From Prunella strophiata (lineage: Eukaryota; Chordata; Aves; Passeriformes; Prunellidae), in the NCBI GenBank assembly GCA_036583965.1, contig JAZBQD010000014.1, positions 45,627,490 to 45,691,489 of the forward strand: a DNA stretch of 64,000 nucleotides. The letters are read 5' to 3'. The translations under genes and the position numbers were made by a program. Under the pieces are notes generated by a model that searched no databases, was not told the DNA's origin, and saw only the letters and a list, made by a program, of their open reading frames with translations. Every line of letters begins with the position of its first letter. Within the stretch, counting starts at the first letter, position 1. This document shows positions 1-13,500 of the stretch, one piece after another.

Positions 1-109
1 TATTTGAAAGCATTGACCAACTTTTAAAAAGAGCAGAGGAAATATTTTTTTATTTATTTATTTAGGTCATCAAGTGCTGAAAACTAATTAACGTGGTTAT
101 TTTTATAAT
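1..109. other. AT-rich flank with short TTTA run
   Basis: This is unique-looking AT-rich sequence with a short T/TTTA simple run around 45-66. It immediately precedes the 5' truncation point of the first CR1 copy. No gene signal is visible. Confidence 0.5.
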
Positions 110-1031
110 GAATCTCTTTATCAATGGTCTGGACAAGGGGATCAAGTGAGCCCTCAGTGAGTTTGCAGGTGACACCAAGATGGGTGGGAGTGTTGATCTG
201 CTGGAGGGTAGGAAGGCCCTGCAGAGGGATCTGGACAGGCTGGATCGATGGGCCAAGGCCAACTGCACAATTTCAATACGGAGAAGTGCTGGGTCCTGCC
301 CTTGGGACTACAACAACCCCAGGCAGCACTACGGGCTGGGGACAGATGGCTGGAAAGCTGCCCAATGGAAAAAGATCTGGGAGTACTGTTTGACAGCCAG
401 CATGAGCCAGCAGCTGAACATGAGCCAGCTGTGCCCAGGTGGCCGAGAAGGCCAATGGCACCTGGCCTGTATCAGCAATAGTGTGGCCAGCAGGACCAGG
501 GCAGTGACTGTCCCCCTGCACTCAGCACTGGTGAGGCCACACCTCAAGTTCTGTGTCCAGTTCTGGGCCCTTCACTACAAGAAGAACATTGAGGTGCTGG
601 AGCAGTGTCCAGAGAAGGGCAGCAAAAGTGGTGAAGGGTCTGGAGCTCAAGTCTTATGAGGAGCAGCTGAGGGTTGCTTAGCATGGAAAAAGGAGGCTCA
701 GAACAGACTTTACAGCTCTGAGAGGAGTTTGCAGCAATGTGGGTGTTGGTCTCTTCTATCAAACAAGTGATAGGACAAGAGGAAGTGGTCTCAAGTTGCA
801 CCAGGAAAGGTTTATAATTGGGTATTAGGAAAAAAAAATCTGTTACTGAAAGGATTGTCAGGCATTGGAAATCAGGGTAGTGGTTGAGTCACCATCCCTG
901 AGGGTATACAGAAGACACTTGGATGTTGCACTTAAAATCATGGTTTAGTGGTGAACTTGTCAGTGCTGGGTTAATGGCTGGACTCAGTGATCTGAAAGGT
1001 CATTCCCTACTTATATGATTGTATGATTCTA
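110..1031 (+). mobile_element. CR1 LINE retrotransposon, 5'-truncated, with 3' end
   Basis: The sequence reads as the last part of CR1 ORF2 plus the 3' UTR. The conserved frame begins near 111 with NLFIN, followed by an in-frame TGA at 147-149. The reverse transcriptase catalytic block at 162-173 reads FAGD instead of FADD. The downstream frame stays open from 180 to 659 (159 codons, the longest in the window) and includes a CVQFWALHYKK-like segment typical of the ORF2 C-terminus. The 3' part contains the usual CR1 wording ('ggacaagagg', 'ggttgagtcaccatccct') and ends in a degraded tail (tatgattgtatgattct). The copy is truncated at its 5' end, as most avian CR1s are. It lacks promoter, endonuclease and most of the polymerase, so it is a dead fragment. 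Family membership rests on remembered CR1 consensus wording, not on an alignment. Confidence 0.93.
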
Positions 1032-3466
1032 CTATTTCAGGGAATGTTTTCTGTCTAGAAAGATTTTTTTTTTTTGCTAAATAGATGAAACAGCAGGTAT
1101 ATTCTTGATACTAAATCAGGTAACCCTTCTTAGATAATAGTAATTAAAATACTAAAACCAACAGAATGTTTTTGTGCTCCATTTTAGCTTCATGTGAAGA
1201 CAAATCAAAAGAAACAAACAAAGCTTTTCAATAGAAACAAACTTAGGGAGAAGGTTCAGGGGGGCAAATAAAAAGCAAGATCTATGGGATAACGTCCACA
1301 TTAATGATAGCCAGGATCCAAAAGTACTGGGAATAACTCTTGAGGAACAAGCCTTTCTCAGTCATAGTCAGTTCTCAACTATCCATTAAAAAAACCCAAA
1401 AACTTGGATAATCCATAATCTAATCGGGATAATCTGCTCAAATTCCCCATTCATTCATTCCAGCTTCCTCACAACAAAATCTAGGTATTAAAAAGGGCAG
1501 TGAACAGAACCTACAGAGAGAACACTAAGATACAAGAGGGGTAGGTATTTTTGCCTTTTGACTCCATGCTGAGTGAAAGCATCCCATTTTCAGATCCAAG
1601 AAAAATTTTGAAGTTCTACATACATGTTTTTTCAGCACTGCATGTAAAATATTATTCCCCTGTAACTGAGTTGTTTCTGCATGGAATGTGCTTGATGATT
1701 ACCTTACAACAGTACTAAGAGAATTTCAAAGTGATGCTAACTTACTGCCATAATCTAGTCTCACATCCTACAAATCCCACAGCTTCAGTCCCTGAGCTCA
1801 AATTACTGTTGAACTATAGCATATAGTTCAAAGAGTACAGGGGTTTTTTTAATTAAAAAAATAAAATATGGAGAACCTTTTGTTTCAATGTTCTAATGCA
1901 GTGTCAAAAGGTCACAATAAAATACAGTGCTGTATTTTTAGTTTACCTGATTAATATAAGGTTATAAAAAAATAATGCAAATGACCTCCAAACAATATCT
2001 GCCACTATCTGTCACTTGAAACTCTGCAAGACCTCTCATTTAATACTGTTTTTAAAAATTTAGAGATCATGTCTTTTGAAAAACAAACTGAGATTTTTAT
2101 CTAGGAGGGAGGTTTAGAAAAAGATTAACTGAAACTTAATTTAGATTTCAACTGTCTAAAAGTACTACCTCCCCATATAAAAAATTGCTTTCTGTTCTGA
2201 TTTGTATCTAAGACATCACCTAAGACACCACATAATAGATTTAAAGACATTTTTCTTCCTTTTTAATTTAGTGGTCAGGCTCACTAGAAAACCTTTATTA
2301 GATAGCAGTTTTCTTGGAAGACTGACAAACAGAATCAAGGGACATCCATTATCAACAGAAATACCCTTGCTTATTTCTGTCAGGCTTTTTAAATCTTTTT
2401 TGTCTCACTTATTTTACTTTCAAATGTTGTCTTCATCCAAAACTTCATTAAATTTAAGAGGATAAGGGAGGGAAAAAAAATGTTAAAAATAAGATAAAGG
2501 CTTTAGGATAATAAAATTAAGAGATGCTTACCTTCCTACACTTACAGTAAGAACTTTTTAAAATATATATCTAAAAAGCAAGTGAAAGGAGCTATTTCTG
2601 TACAGAATGAATCAGTTTCAGGACTCTGTCAGACAAAATGCTTTCTTCTCTTCCTTTTCCCTATACCTAAACTATTGGTCTTTCTCTTCCGCATTCTACA
2701 CTCATTTAGCTGTAAGTCCAAATTCCCTACGGGTCCATTAAGTATGTTGCTAGGCAAACAGTCCAGTAGCAACTGTGAAACAGGAGGTTTGGATGGAAGC
2801 CAGTTTTATAGGTCACTACACTGTAAACCTCCACATCATTAGAGTAGAAACTAGTCTTGCAAACTGCAACCATTACTACTGATATTCCTTCATTTCTCTT
2901 GAGAAGGCAGTCATTCATACTACACTTTTTCAATAACTGGGTATTTCCAAATCAAAGGCATTAATAAGGATAGTATTTTTCCATATACTAGAAGGGTAAA
3001 TTCTCTACTTATTGAATTTTTTAATGCTATCTTATCCTGTGTTTAGAATAATAGTGTTATAGCCATGTTAGAGATGGACAATTACCATGAGACAAACCTT
3101 TATCTTACAAATTCATAGAGCACATTAAAAGAGGACTTAACCTTAAGGAGGCTGTATTGTTTTTTTTTTCTTTTCTTTGTTGTAACAACTATAAGAAAAA
3201 CTAGACTATTCCAACAAAACTACCCAGTCATTATATTATCTGATTCAGGAAGGTTCCTTCTCTTTCACGGAAGTATTGTATCTCTGCTGTAATGTAGCAT
3301 TATCTCGAAAATGAGCATATAAGCCCTTCAGTGTGATCCTTACATTAATTCAATCACAGAACTCTAGCTGAGAATAGCAAACTGCACAGTCCTGCTGATG
3401 TGACCACACTGCATTACCCTGTGGAAGACCTGCTGCTCTAGTTAATAAGTTCAGAAATAAATGGAA
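1032..3466. other. AT-rich non-coding DNA, no gene seen
   Basis: No frame longer than about 90 codons occurs here and none resembles a known protein. There are short homopolymers and no repeat I can name. It fits intron or intergenic DNA. Confidence 0.6.
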
Positions 3467-3560
3467 GTGGAAGGTTCCCTGCCTATGGTGGGGCAGTTGC
3501 AACGTGATCATCTCTAAAGACCCTTCCAACCCAACCATTCTATGACTCTATGATTCTATG
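3467..3560 (+). mobile_element. CR1 LINE 3' terminal fragment (about 95 bp)
   Basis: This is a very short CR1 copy containing only the 3' UTR end. It runs from 'gtggaaggttccctgcc' through 'agacccttccaaccca' to a tail of two-plus ATTCTATG-type units at 3537-3560. The match to the CR1 3' end is clear although the middle is diverged. It is an extreme case of 5' truncation and has no coding content. Confidence 0.88.
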
Positions 3561-4929
3561 AAATAAATATGACCCCAGAAACAAGAACATTTCCATATCA
3601 TTGTTTTTACAGGCTGGAAACACAGCAGTGAAATCAGCACACAAAATTGCAAAATGAATGAAGATCCACAAGAAAAATGCATAGCTTGGGCATGTACATG
3701 TTTGGGTTTCTTTAGTTAGTAGTTTGACATTGGTGAACTTCTGAGCTGAAGAAAGAAATGAAGCAGAGCAAAATAAAAACATTTCCTCTATGAATTTTAT
3801 ATATACAGGGATTGTCTTAAAATATATATTATTGGAATGAATAACAATGATAAAAAATCATTGAGAAAGCAAAACACTCATGATATCAATCAATTCTTGA
3901 CCTTCTGTGTCCTTATTTGTTCATTATCAGTAACATTTTAACTTTTATGGTAATAGAATTAAACCAATAATCCCCAACCTTTATGCTTTCATGTACAAGA
4001 AAATGAAAAATAGATTTAGGTATAAGAAATTGAAATGCATAAACTGAAAGATCACCACTGCCAAAGGTACAGAGATCTAAGCAGCGACAGTAATGCCAGA
4101 AATTTCTCATCACTATCAGGTGAAAGAAAAATAGTGACATTTTTCCAATTAATTACATAATCTTCTATACTGCCTAATTTAATGGTCCTTGTACAATTTT
4201 TTCAGTTTTAATAAAATTCTCCATATATATTTACTTCTCCAGAAGTGCAAAAAAAATGAAGCAAAGAAATTGATTGTTATAACATTACTATAATCTTGAA
4301 AGAAGGTTTAGAATTTGTCTACTTATGCTGTCAGCTCCTGAACAAAAATGTCATCAGACCAAGCGATCAGCATAATTTAAAATCTCTGGTGTATATCTGT
4401 TTTCACTTGAACAAGTAAGATGGTAACTTACACTTCTACTTTTACAGTTTCTGTGTGTTATTTGGGCTATTTTGGAAACAAGATCAGCAGAATTGCTCAT
4501 GACCTCTCTCTGATTCTACTCAAGCAAATTCTTAAATCCATCTAATCTATGTAAATAAACAAAGATGCCAGAAGGGTTCATTAAAGAACCCCCCTTTTAC
4601 AAAGCCCAAGTGCTTAAAAAAAAGCCTGCTGGGACTAACAACCTGTTTTTCGACTGCTTTTTAAAACTTGACACTATAATTTGTGTTCAAAGACAAAGAT
4701 TAGGTACCAGATACTACTAAATTCTGTGTTGATAAATGCCTCAGAATGACTATCAAATTGTTAAACTGAAGGGCAAAAACTGACACCTCACATTTGCTAG
4801 TTTTATGGGAATTTTGTTAAGAAATTTTGATTTACATGTTCTGATAAGAAAGCAAGATGCCGTTTGGCTCTAAATGTACACTTAAAAAATACAACAAGCA
4901 GAGGGTTAGTGGTGCATTGCCTTTTTTTT
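3561..4929. other. AT-rich non-coding DNA, no gene seen
   Basis: I see only AT-rich sequence with short open frames on both strands. None has a recognisable domain or plausible splice context. Confidence 0.55.
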
Positions 4930-5345
4930 GTATAGAAAATGTCTGGGCCCTGAGGGCACACAATGGTCTCAGTGTCCCTGCTTGTCTCCCCAGGTTTTCC
5001 CCTTACTCAGTCCCAGCCTCATTTCACTGCAGTCCCTGCCCAAGCCATGCCAGGGACACATGTCCCAAGCCCTCTCAAAGCACAGACTGTGGACACTCCC
5101 ACTGTAGCCTGTGCCCAGACCTGTCTCTGGTGCCATCAGCTTTTGCTGCTGACAGAACTCAGTGATGGGCCCTGGCCCTGGCTCATCACTTGCTGTGTTG
5201 GTGTTGTCAGTAGACCATGATACCTGATCTGGGCTCTACCCCCATGTTCACATCTCTCAATGAGGGCACAGGGAGCTCTTATCTTGTCCCCCTCAAAAAT
5301 CTGCTCTGCTCTTGCTTCTCCCTGACAGCAGATACAGGAATATGC
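4930..5345. repeat. GC-richer repeat-like island, possibly a degraded LTR
   Basis: Base composition changes abruptly from AT-rich flanks to a CCC/TGG-rich block ('ccctggccctggctc', 'gagggcacagggagctctt'). The style resembles an old avian LTR or other dispersed repeat, not unique DNA. Two overlapping + frames (4857-5165 and 4963-5220) exist only because GC-rich DNA has fewer stops, and their products are Ser/Pro/Cys-rich with no recognisable domain. I cannot name the family or define its ends. A short unmethylated GC island is the alternative, but CpG is scarce here, which argues against that. Confidence 0.35.
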
Positions 5346-8300
5346 TTGTGTTAATTCATTGTCTTACAGGAATGATGAAGGCTTTGCTCTTAAGCCTAGA
5401 CATGGAGTAGGTCATCCCTGGACACAGTGGAACCAGAGAAAGTTCATATGCAAACAGCAAACAGGTGCCTGTCTAGAACTGAACCAGATGTTGCTTTCCT
5501 ATTCATGCATTTAGGCACAGAAATATCTTAAACCTCGCCATCAATGTTTTGTTAATTCATATTTTTTAGCTGACTAAATAATATTAAACTATCTATTTGG
5601 CTGTTTCCTTGACAATTTTTTAAGTTCACAAAGATACTTTCTTGTTTCATTAATATTCTTGTCTCTACTTTTCCTGAATTAAGAAAACAGACAAACAAAA
5701 ACAAAACAAAAATTGATAAACATGAATTCATGAACAGAAGTTTGAAGTTGCACTGAGGCAGTCCATTTAATCAGAACGTGAATAGTCTGAGAAATCTATG
5801 AATTATACCCTTGTTGAAAAAAATAGCAATGAATAAATAATTAACTCCTTTCTGTAGATACATAGTCTACTTTTTTTGGTACATATTTAATACGGATAAA
5901 CGAAACCTGTAACATTCGTTTTCTGCAAGTAATTTTATTCTGACAGTGCCTAAAATAGTTCTAAATGTTCTCAGCTGCTGAGATAGCATAGTCATGTTAG
6001 CACAGCCACTGCATAATGTACTTCAGACCACTAGCTGTAACATATTTTTGAATATAGTGGTATATTTAGAAATTATTTTTGATAAGCTATATGAACCTAA
6101 AGAAACTAGGTTGCCTCAAAGAGGCAGTCCCATTTGGGAACCCAAGAAGACAGGAAGGAATATGATTTGGACTCATATAAAAAATCACAATATTTTTTCT
6201 AGACAAAAAGGTTAATAAGTAAAATATAATTTAATAAAATTTAATAATATATGAGAATCTTTACATATTGAAGCACTAACTGGAATCCACTGCTACTGTC
6301 TAAGGTATGCTGCCTAAATCAGTAGAATTTAGAGGAAAAACAGCTTTCTAACAGTCAAACACACTCACCTAATCAATATCAGAAGTAATTGAATTACTAT
6401 GTAGCTAAGATTTCTAAAATGGTCTTTGTGAAAGTTTAAAATCATTATACACTTTAAATCAAACCACAATTTACTATTTAAAAAAACAGACAAGAAGACT
6501 AAAAATGCATTCAAACAAAAATAACACACTCAAAATATTTGAACAAAATACAAGTTTTATGCAACATAATTACATCAATGGCCTTATCTCTTTAAAAAAC
6601 TTCATAAAGATGCTACAAAAAATTTAATGGAAATTTACAGACAAGGAATCTATACTACACACTCTTTTGTTGGAAAATATGAACTACATTAACACTGTGC
6701 TTCATGTTCTAAAGGATATAACAGCCCCTCTTCCTTAGTTGCATTTTTTGACATTTCCTCCGTCAATCACAATCAAATTAAGAAAAAACAATGATTTGAT
6801 TACTGTGCCTGCCCAAAAAAGTAGCAAACTTCACTGCATAAACACTACTCACTGCTGACTTATAGTAGAAAGGTGAACCCCAGGTTGGGAGAATGATTGG
6901 TATTTGACTCTATGATGTAGAAGATATGAAAGACTTTATTATAGTGTATAGTGTTAAGAAATCTACAGTTCTAATAGGAACAGTAGTGGACCTAAGACTT
7001 GATTGGTTTTTAGGTGAAAACCTCTCACACCATTGGTGTTATGAATAGTACACTCTAGCAAACCATATTTATAAACAATGGTTACAGAAAGAGAGATAAT
7101 AATTGTTTGAATTCTTTTCCTCTAAAATTCCCAGGCTCAGCCTGGGAGAGACTGAACTGAGAATATCCACTCTGACTGAACAGTTAAATTTTATCTTGCT
7201 CCTCTTCATAACAGGCCAAATTAAAATTTTAACCTAACAAATGTTGGCCATGCATCCATGAGAGGATAAACCCACCCCAGAGTGCTTTTGCTTATAGATG
7301 CAGCTCTAAAAACCAGAGAAATTGAGTTAACAGTTGGAGACTTGCAACCATGTTTTATAAGCATAAATTAGATTTTTAAAAAATTATATATGCTACATGA
7401 TATTATAAAGATGGCCTATCAGACAGAAGTTATTTTTAATCTGTGGCTGTTTTCATTTCGGGGCATATTTGGTGTTTTATTTTATAGAAGACAATTTTTA
7501 TGTTTATCAATTTCCATACTTAGTAAAATGAAAACATAGCAAACATATTTATTCCTGAAGCCTTGAGGTCTTCCTGACTTTGCCAGCTGCAAGAGAAACT
7601 CACTCCAGGCAAAAAGCTGAAGTGCTTTTAAATGTAAAATGTGCTCGCTTTCACATGAGCAGGCAGCCTGCAGGTATAAAATGCCTGCCACAGATTCAAA
7701 AGATAATGGTGGTATTTCAAGCTCTCTTTACAGAATATTTGTAACTAAATTTGTTGATCAGAGGACCACTGAATATCATAACAAACAGTACTATAATATG
7801 CAATAGGCACAGATGTGAGATCTGACAACAGGATGCCATTTTCTTGCTCACATTTTTTTAAATTAAAAAATGTAACCTTTTCCTCTCATAGCTGAGCCTA
7901 TGTTGGATAATTTATATTTAGTGAAAATGCAGAAAAAGGGGTGGGGGAATGACAGAATAATGATATCGCATAGCTTAAAGAATGCTTTTGGCCTGAAAGC
8001 ATTAGGCTATTTTACAAGAGTTGCCACCCTCACCGAGCACTGCTGGCTTGGACTGAGTGGTTCTGAAAGCTGCTAACCATGTAGATTTCAGCCTATGTAA
8101 AAGCAGACTGAATGGCACCATCACTGAGGAGACAGAGCAGATAAAAGCCTAAAAGGCTTCTAACTTAGTTAAGAATCTCTAAAAAGCATCTAATCTTTCT
8201 AGTAAACAAATGGAAGCAGAGGGGTAGAGGAGAGAATGTACAGCCATTAAAAACTGACAGATGCTCCTGGGTTTCCATGCTCAAGACCTCAACATCACAT

Positions 8301-8913
8301 GATACTTCATTTCCAGTTCTGCATCACTGAAAGACTTTATTCTATAAAGGTGTAAGTAAAACTTTTATGTCATTAAAAGCTCTTTTAACTTGTCGGTGTA
8401 GCACAGACATTTTTAATATATGCATCCAATTAGGTTTCACAGATTTCGCCTACCTGAAGGGCTTGGGTTTTTATCTCAAGTTCCAGGAAGAAGGTACTCC
8501 AAGGCTGTCTCAGGCATTCGCTATTCTTATCCAAACTTCAGACTTCTTCACTTTTTAAGTTGCATTTTTAACATATATATAGTTAGTTGAAGGAAACAAG
8601 AGGCTTTGGTGGCTTTGGTATCTATGGCATCATATTATTTTTTTCACTGATACTGGAAGAGACACCAGGAACTACTAGCTATGGTTGCAAATCAGAATGT
8701 TCCAAGAATCAATTCATTTCATAAGTCCTGTTAAATGCCAATGCCAGAACTATTTCACCCATAATTTCTTGTATTTTTTATTTAGCAGATATGAAAAAAA
8801 TCAAGAAACCCTAATCACTGACGTAAAATTACCAAGTAATTAATAATTAATAAATACAAGAATTTATATAGTTCCTTTAAAACTGTCTGGATAAAGAATG
8901 AAAACACACATTC
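5346..8913. other. AT-rich non-coding DNA, no gene seen
   Basis: No coding frame above about 75 codons and no recognisable repeat occurs here. A TATA-like string flanked by short inverted arms (gcagg...cctgc around 7670-7688) occurs, but nothing around it supports a promoter. Confidence 0.55.
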
Positions 8914-8933
8914 AAAAAAAAAAAAAAAAAAAA
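8914..8933 (+). repeat. Poly(A) tract, A20
   Basis: This is an uninterrupted run of 20 A on the + strand. No source-gene sequence or flanking target duplication is evident, and CR1, the main avian LINE, does not make poly(A) tails. It is therefore best read as a simple homopolymer, not a retroposed copy. Confidence 0.9.
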
Positions 8934-9791
8934 GAAAATAGTCCACAAGTAAACTGCTAAAAATATTTAATAAAGTTTTAAATTTAATTAAAAGTTTGGA
9001 ATATATGCCTTTATTTCTGGATACCAAATATTCTCCTACTCATTTTTCAGACCTAATGCTGGGAAACATCAATAAGTAATGACTCTCCCAGGTAGAAATA
9101 AACTACATGGGTGAGTGTGCGGTTCACTACACTAAAATCAGGGTTACTTACATATGACTGAAGCATGAATTCCAAAGAAGATGAAATGTCTTTCACTATT
9201 GATGAGAAGGATAGCATGCAATTTTATTCAGGGTCCTCTCTATGCACTTTTACTATTCAAGCAGTATATTTAATCCTTGCATGGTTCAAGAAGTCCAAGA
9301 CACACAGCTGGAAACTAAGCAGCTAGACAGAAACAGTAAAATATCAAAGGTACACTCAGGTTAGATCATAGTCTTCTATAGAAGATCTTCACAATATGTA
9401 AGAAAAAAAAAAAAATTCTACTAGGTCAACATTTTTCACTGACTTCAGTGGGACAGCATTTCATCCTGAAAAATTAACATTAGAGGAATATACAGTTCAC
9501 TGGTTAGGAAGCCCAAGTTCTATACAGAGATCAATTCCCCTTTGGCTACCATTCCGTGTTAGACATGCCTCCTAGGCAAGCCATCACTAAAAATATCTGA
9601 AATACTTAATTTACTCTGCCAAAACTGCCAAATTGTATCTCTTTTCCCAAACCTGGCCCATTCCTCACACTCTCCAGCCTCACTCTTCCAAGCCCTAACT
9701 GGCATCATCTTCCTAAAAGAGCCCATCCACACCACACCAAATAAATTTAAATTTGAATTTTAAAACTGATCTTACACAAAACTTAGATCAT

Positions 9792-9807
9792 AAAAAAAAA
9801 AAAAAAA
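9792..9807 (+). repeat. Poly(A) tract, A16
   Basis: This is a run of 16 A in AT-rich DNA. No retroposed cargo is visible upstream. Confidence 0.85.
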
Positions 9808-9997
9808 TAAACACACTGAGTATTTCTTCATTAGAGACCACAACATTTATTCTGATCTAAATCTAAGTATGGAAGAAGTAAAATAGGAATATGTCTACTA
9901 AGAGTGAAATTTGTCTGACTTAAGGAAGCAGTAAATTATCCACATAGCCATGAAAAACATGTCATTTACATTGTCCTGACAAATTTAAAATGGAGGG

Positions 9998-10032
9998 ATT
10001 TTATTAATTCCAAATAAGGGAATTAATAAAAT
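9998..10032. repeat. Perfect inverted repeat, 14-bp arms, 7-bp loop
   Basis: The left arm ATTTTATTAATTCC (9998-10011) and right arm GGAATTAATAAAAT (10019-10032) are exact reverse complements around the spacer aaataag. The stem could form a cruciform in DNA or a hairpin in RNA. It is too short to be a microRNA precursor. No function is implied by context. Confidence 0.9.
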
Positions 10033-10564
10033 TGCTATGTTGTCAATAAATTCTAAGGGAGTCAGAGTGGAGCTGTATATTCTCCCAGAGTTATTTTTAG
10101 TTATCATCAAAGAAGGCCATTATCCTGGACTGTCAGGCTAGTAAAGGCAACAAAACATGGAGGAGGAGAGCATGGAAACATCACCCTCCCTAACAAGAGC
10201 ACAGTGCTGTGTAATGAAATGGGCTGGCACATCATGGGGCACAGGCTTCTGTAGTTCTTTTCCTCTAGTCTATCCACAGTCCATGGAGAGAGATGCTGAG
10301 CAGTCAGTGAGATGCCTGGTGATCAGGGACAAAATGAAGCACCTCTTGTGTTCTTTTCTTATCAATGTCCTTACATTGTGCAAAGGTGTGGGGTACAAAC
10401 ATCTGACATTTGCAGAGGCTGGGATACTGGCAAGCACAGCTGGCTTGTTGCTGGGGCAGTGAGCTCACATAAAAGAGGCCATCGTGCCAGTGGCTAGGGG
10501 AGGGAGGACAGGGAACAGCAGCTGTTCTGCTTCAGCAATATTTTACAATTCATTACATGAATGC
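10033..10564. other. Mixed-composition non-coding DNA
   Basis: The stretch is slightly richer in G+C than its surroundings. A + frame at 10157-10462 (101 codons) has no recognisable domain, and its amino acid content looks arbitrary. I do not call a gene. Confidence 0.5.
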
Positions 10565-10589
10565 AAAAAAAAAAAAAAAAAAAAAAAAA
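10565..10589 (+). repeat. Poly(A) tract, A25 (longest in the window)
   Basis: This is an uninterrupted run of 25 A. It is bounded by the small inverted words 'aatgc' and 'gcatt'. I could not find a target-site duplication or gene-like sequence upstream, so a processed pseudogene is not supported. Confidence 0.92.
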
Positions 10590-13500
10590 GCATTTTATCT
10601 TTGCTCTCAAGGGGGAAAAATTCAATTCTTCCAACACTGCTGAGCAGCTCTAAGATGTGGCACACCTAAACTAATGGAAGTCAAGAAAACTGTTGCATTT
10701 TTTAAAAACCGCATTATCTACACTTGGTTAGTGATACTTTGTATCACTGCATAATTACAGACCTATAAAATCTCCATTAAATTCACACCAGTAAACATTT
10801 CTTTGAACTGAGGGAAATAAAGCTTTTTGATGTATGGTATTCTCAGCATTTATCACAAATATTAGAAATATATTCAGTAAATTAGATTACAAAAGAGTAG
10901 CAATTCCACAAGAATCGAAGTAAGAGGGTGTTTAATTGTCTCAGACCAATAAAAGAAAAATGATGGCAGAATCAATTAAAAATATATTAAACAAATGTAT
11001 TTTAGGTATTTAGGGCAGCAACCCACCTTCATTTTAGTGTATATTGCCTTGGGCTTTATAAGCTTGCTAGTTTTACATCAGATACAGCAAGATATAAAGA
11101 GAGAAACTATTGCCCTATGGATACCAATATAGGCTAGAAAATAAAACCAGCAAAACCCAAAAAAAACCATAAAATATATGATACACTTTTTGGAGGGGAT
11201 AGAATTTTTCTTTATAATCTCTTTCCACCTTTTCTCTAACCACAAAACATTGACTTTAAGAAAGTCTTCTCTAAATAAGAAGCACCAAAATGCCTGTTTC
11301 CTAAAGCAATTAATATTTAAAATATTCCTGGAAGGTCCTGATCAATGACAGGGATCATTTGCAAGTGTCACTTCTTTCCCAGTCTCTTCTGCATTAGAGG
11401 CCATGGAACCTTATCTTTTAATATGCTGAAAAAGGCCTTATGACAAGCACAATGATCCATTCAGAGTGCTGCTAGCTGTAAAATAGTAAGAACAAAGAGG
11501 ACTGAAGGGCTTAGGAAACCTGTCTGAGTTGAGGGTTTTTTGGGGTTTTTTTTTGTGATTGGGGCACAGAAACCTTTGGTTTTTGCACTTTTCTTGAACA
11601 GACAGAGACAGATGTTTTAATTTCCCGGAGGATGTTAAGTCCATGGACTCATCTTCATTGTACCAGAGTCACAAGTTAGAGAATTTAAAAATTCTGGCAG
11701 ATCTTTTCTCTGATACACTTTCTCCCTTAAAATATTCAAGACATACAAGATGGAACATTAAGAGTTAGTGCAAAGGGAATACCTGGAATCAAAAGGCTCC
11801 TCACATACATTTTCATGGTATCAACAACAGATGGCAACATCCAGTTTCCAAGTTCTCATTTAAATGAAATTCGAGGAGTTATTTTACATTTTTTTTAAGC
11901 CAAATAACATGACATTTAAAAATCAAAGCAAAAATCATAGATAAAGATATTTTTTGTAAATGTATGAAGATACATAATTATTTACAGAAGCACACATACA
12001 TTCAATCAGTAAAGGTCCTCTGACTTTATCCAGTAACAGTATATCTGCAAAATCATTATACTTGAACACTGAATGCACAACCTTCACAAGGAAATATTCA
12101 CAAACAATTTAGTTACATTGCTTTATTAAATGCATGGAGAGGGAAAACAATCAGTTAAACAACTGGTATATTTCACAAGCTGGAAAAGAGCACGTATTTG
12201 AAAGAGACACAAGTATAAATGCAAATATTAGAATTTGAAACAGAAAATTCCAACATGAAAATAAAATAAGAAATATTTAAACTAGAGTCAACACAAGACT
12301 TTCCAGTTTTCTTGAGATGGAATATGACCGTCTATAAGGACATAGCTGTCTGCACCCTTCTTTCTGCCCCTTCTCTTACAAAAAAATAAAGAAACTCCTA
12401 CTCATAAATATCCCAATATATTCTAGTAGTAAGTCTTTATAAAAGATAAGGTTATAGCTGAAGTCACTGTGTGTTATGCCATAGAGATTTTCAGCAACCT
12501 ATGTAAAGAGCTGTGGCTGATGCACTGGCATGCCAGCCACAGGCTCAGCTGCCAGCTACAGCTCCCCAGTTCACAAATGGATGCACCGGGAGTCAGTCAC
12601 AGAACACTGATGCCTTCAGGGCAATGTGTGCCCAAACATTGCTGTGCCACATGAGCTGGCTGTTTCACAGGGCAACAAAAGTTTCACTTCTAGCACAAGA
12701 AAACCATTTAGCTCTTCCAGCTAAACATCAAGGAGTGCAATTGCAAGACAGAAAGGGGTAGACACTCTATCGCAGACAACAATCCAAGGCACTATGATAT
12801 ACACTGAAGAAAATGGTTTCCTTGCCACTTAATGTATACACATTGAACCACTGAATTGCAGGGTATATCCTGCTTCTTACTGATAGGAGAAGGAAGTAAG
12901 CCCTTTTTTAGTGTAAAAATATTTTTCCTTCTTGTTCTAAAAAGGAATAATTTTTAATTAAAATAAAATAGTTTAAATTTTAAAAATTGCCCTCAAATAC
13001 TGCAAAAGAAGTAGCAGAATTAGATTTGGTTTAATAACTTCATAAGAACATGTATAAAACATGCTATAATTAAAAAGAAAACCTCTGCTATAAAATATAT
13101 ATATTCATTACACATATATAACTCAATTTTCCAAATGCAAGCATTGCAACAAGATGTTTTATCACTGATTGCTGATCTAATAATATACCAAATGCCAGCT
13201 TGGAAATTAAATATTCACAAAAATACAATTAAAATGAAACCCTCACTCTCAAAATAAATCATAAAAAAACACCCTTGCGATAAATAAAAAGAAAATAGTA
13301 TTCCTGCTGCCTTTGTCCAGTTGTTTTTTTCCCATATGGTATCTTATTTGTCATATGGAGGTTGCAAAAATACCCTTTAAGAGAATAAATTAGAAATGAA
13401 GCATAAACAATAAAGCCTGCTCAGCAGTCGTGTTTTCCAGTGCTCTGTAGGGTAGCTGCAGGAATTTTCCATGCTGTGAGTGTTAATGAGACCCTTCATA

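Noticed and set aside
180..659. 159-codon + frame as a gene
   Set aside because: It is the C-terminal part of CR1 ORF2 inside a truncated element, preceded by an in-frame stop and with a mutated catalytic motif.
7670..7690. Promoter at 'ggtataaaatg'
   Set aside because: TATA-like words are common in AT-rich DNA, and no initiator, gene or composition change accompanies this one.
10484..10669. Processed pseudogene ending in the A25 tract
   Set aside because: No gene-like sequence lies upstream and no target-site duplication was found. The nearby 61-codon frame reads through the poly(A) as poly-Lys.
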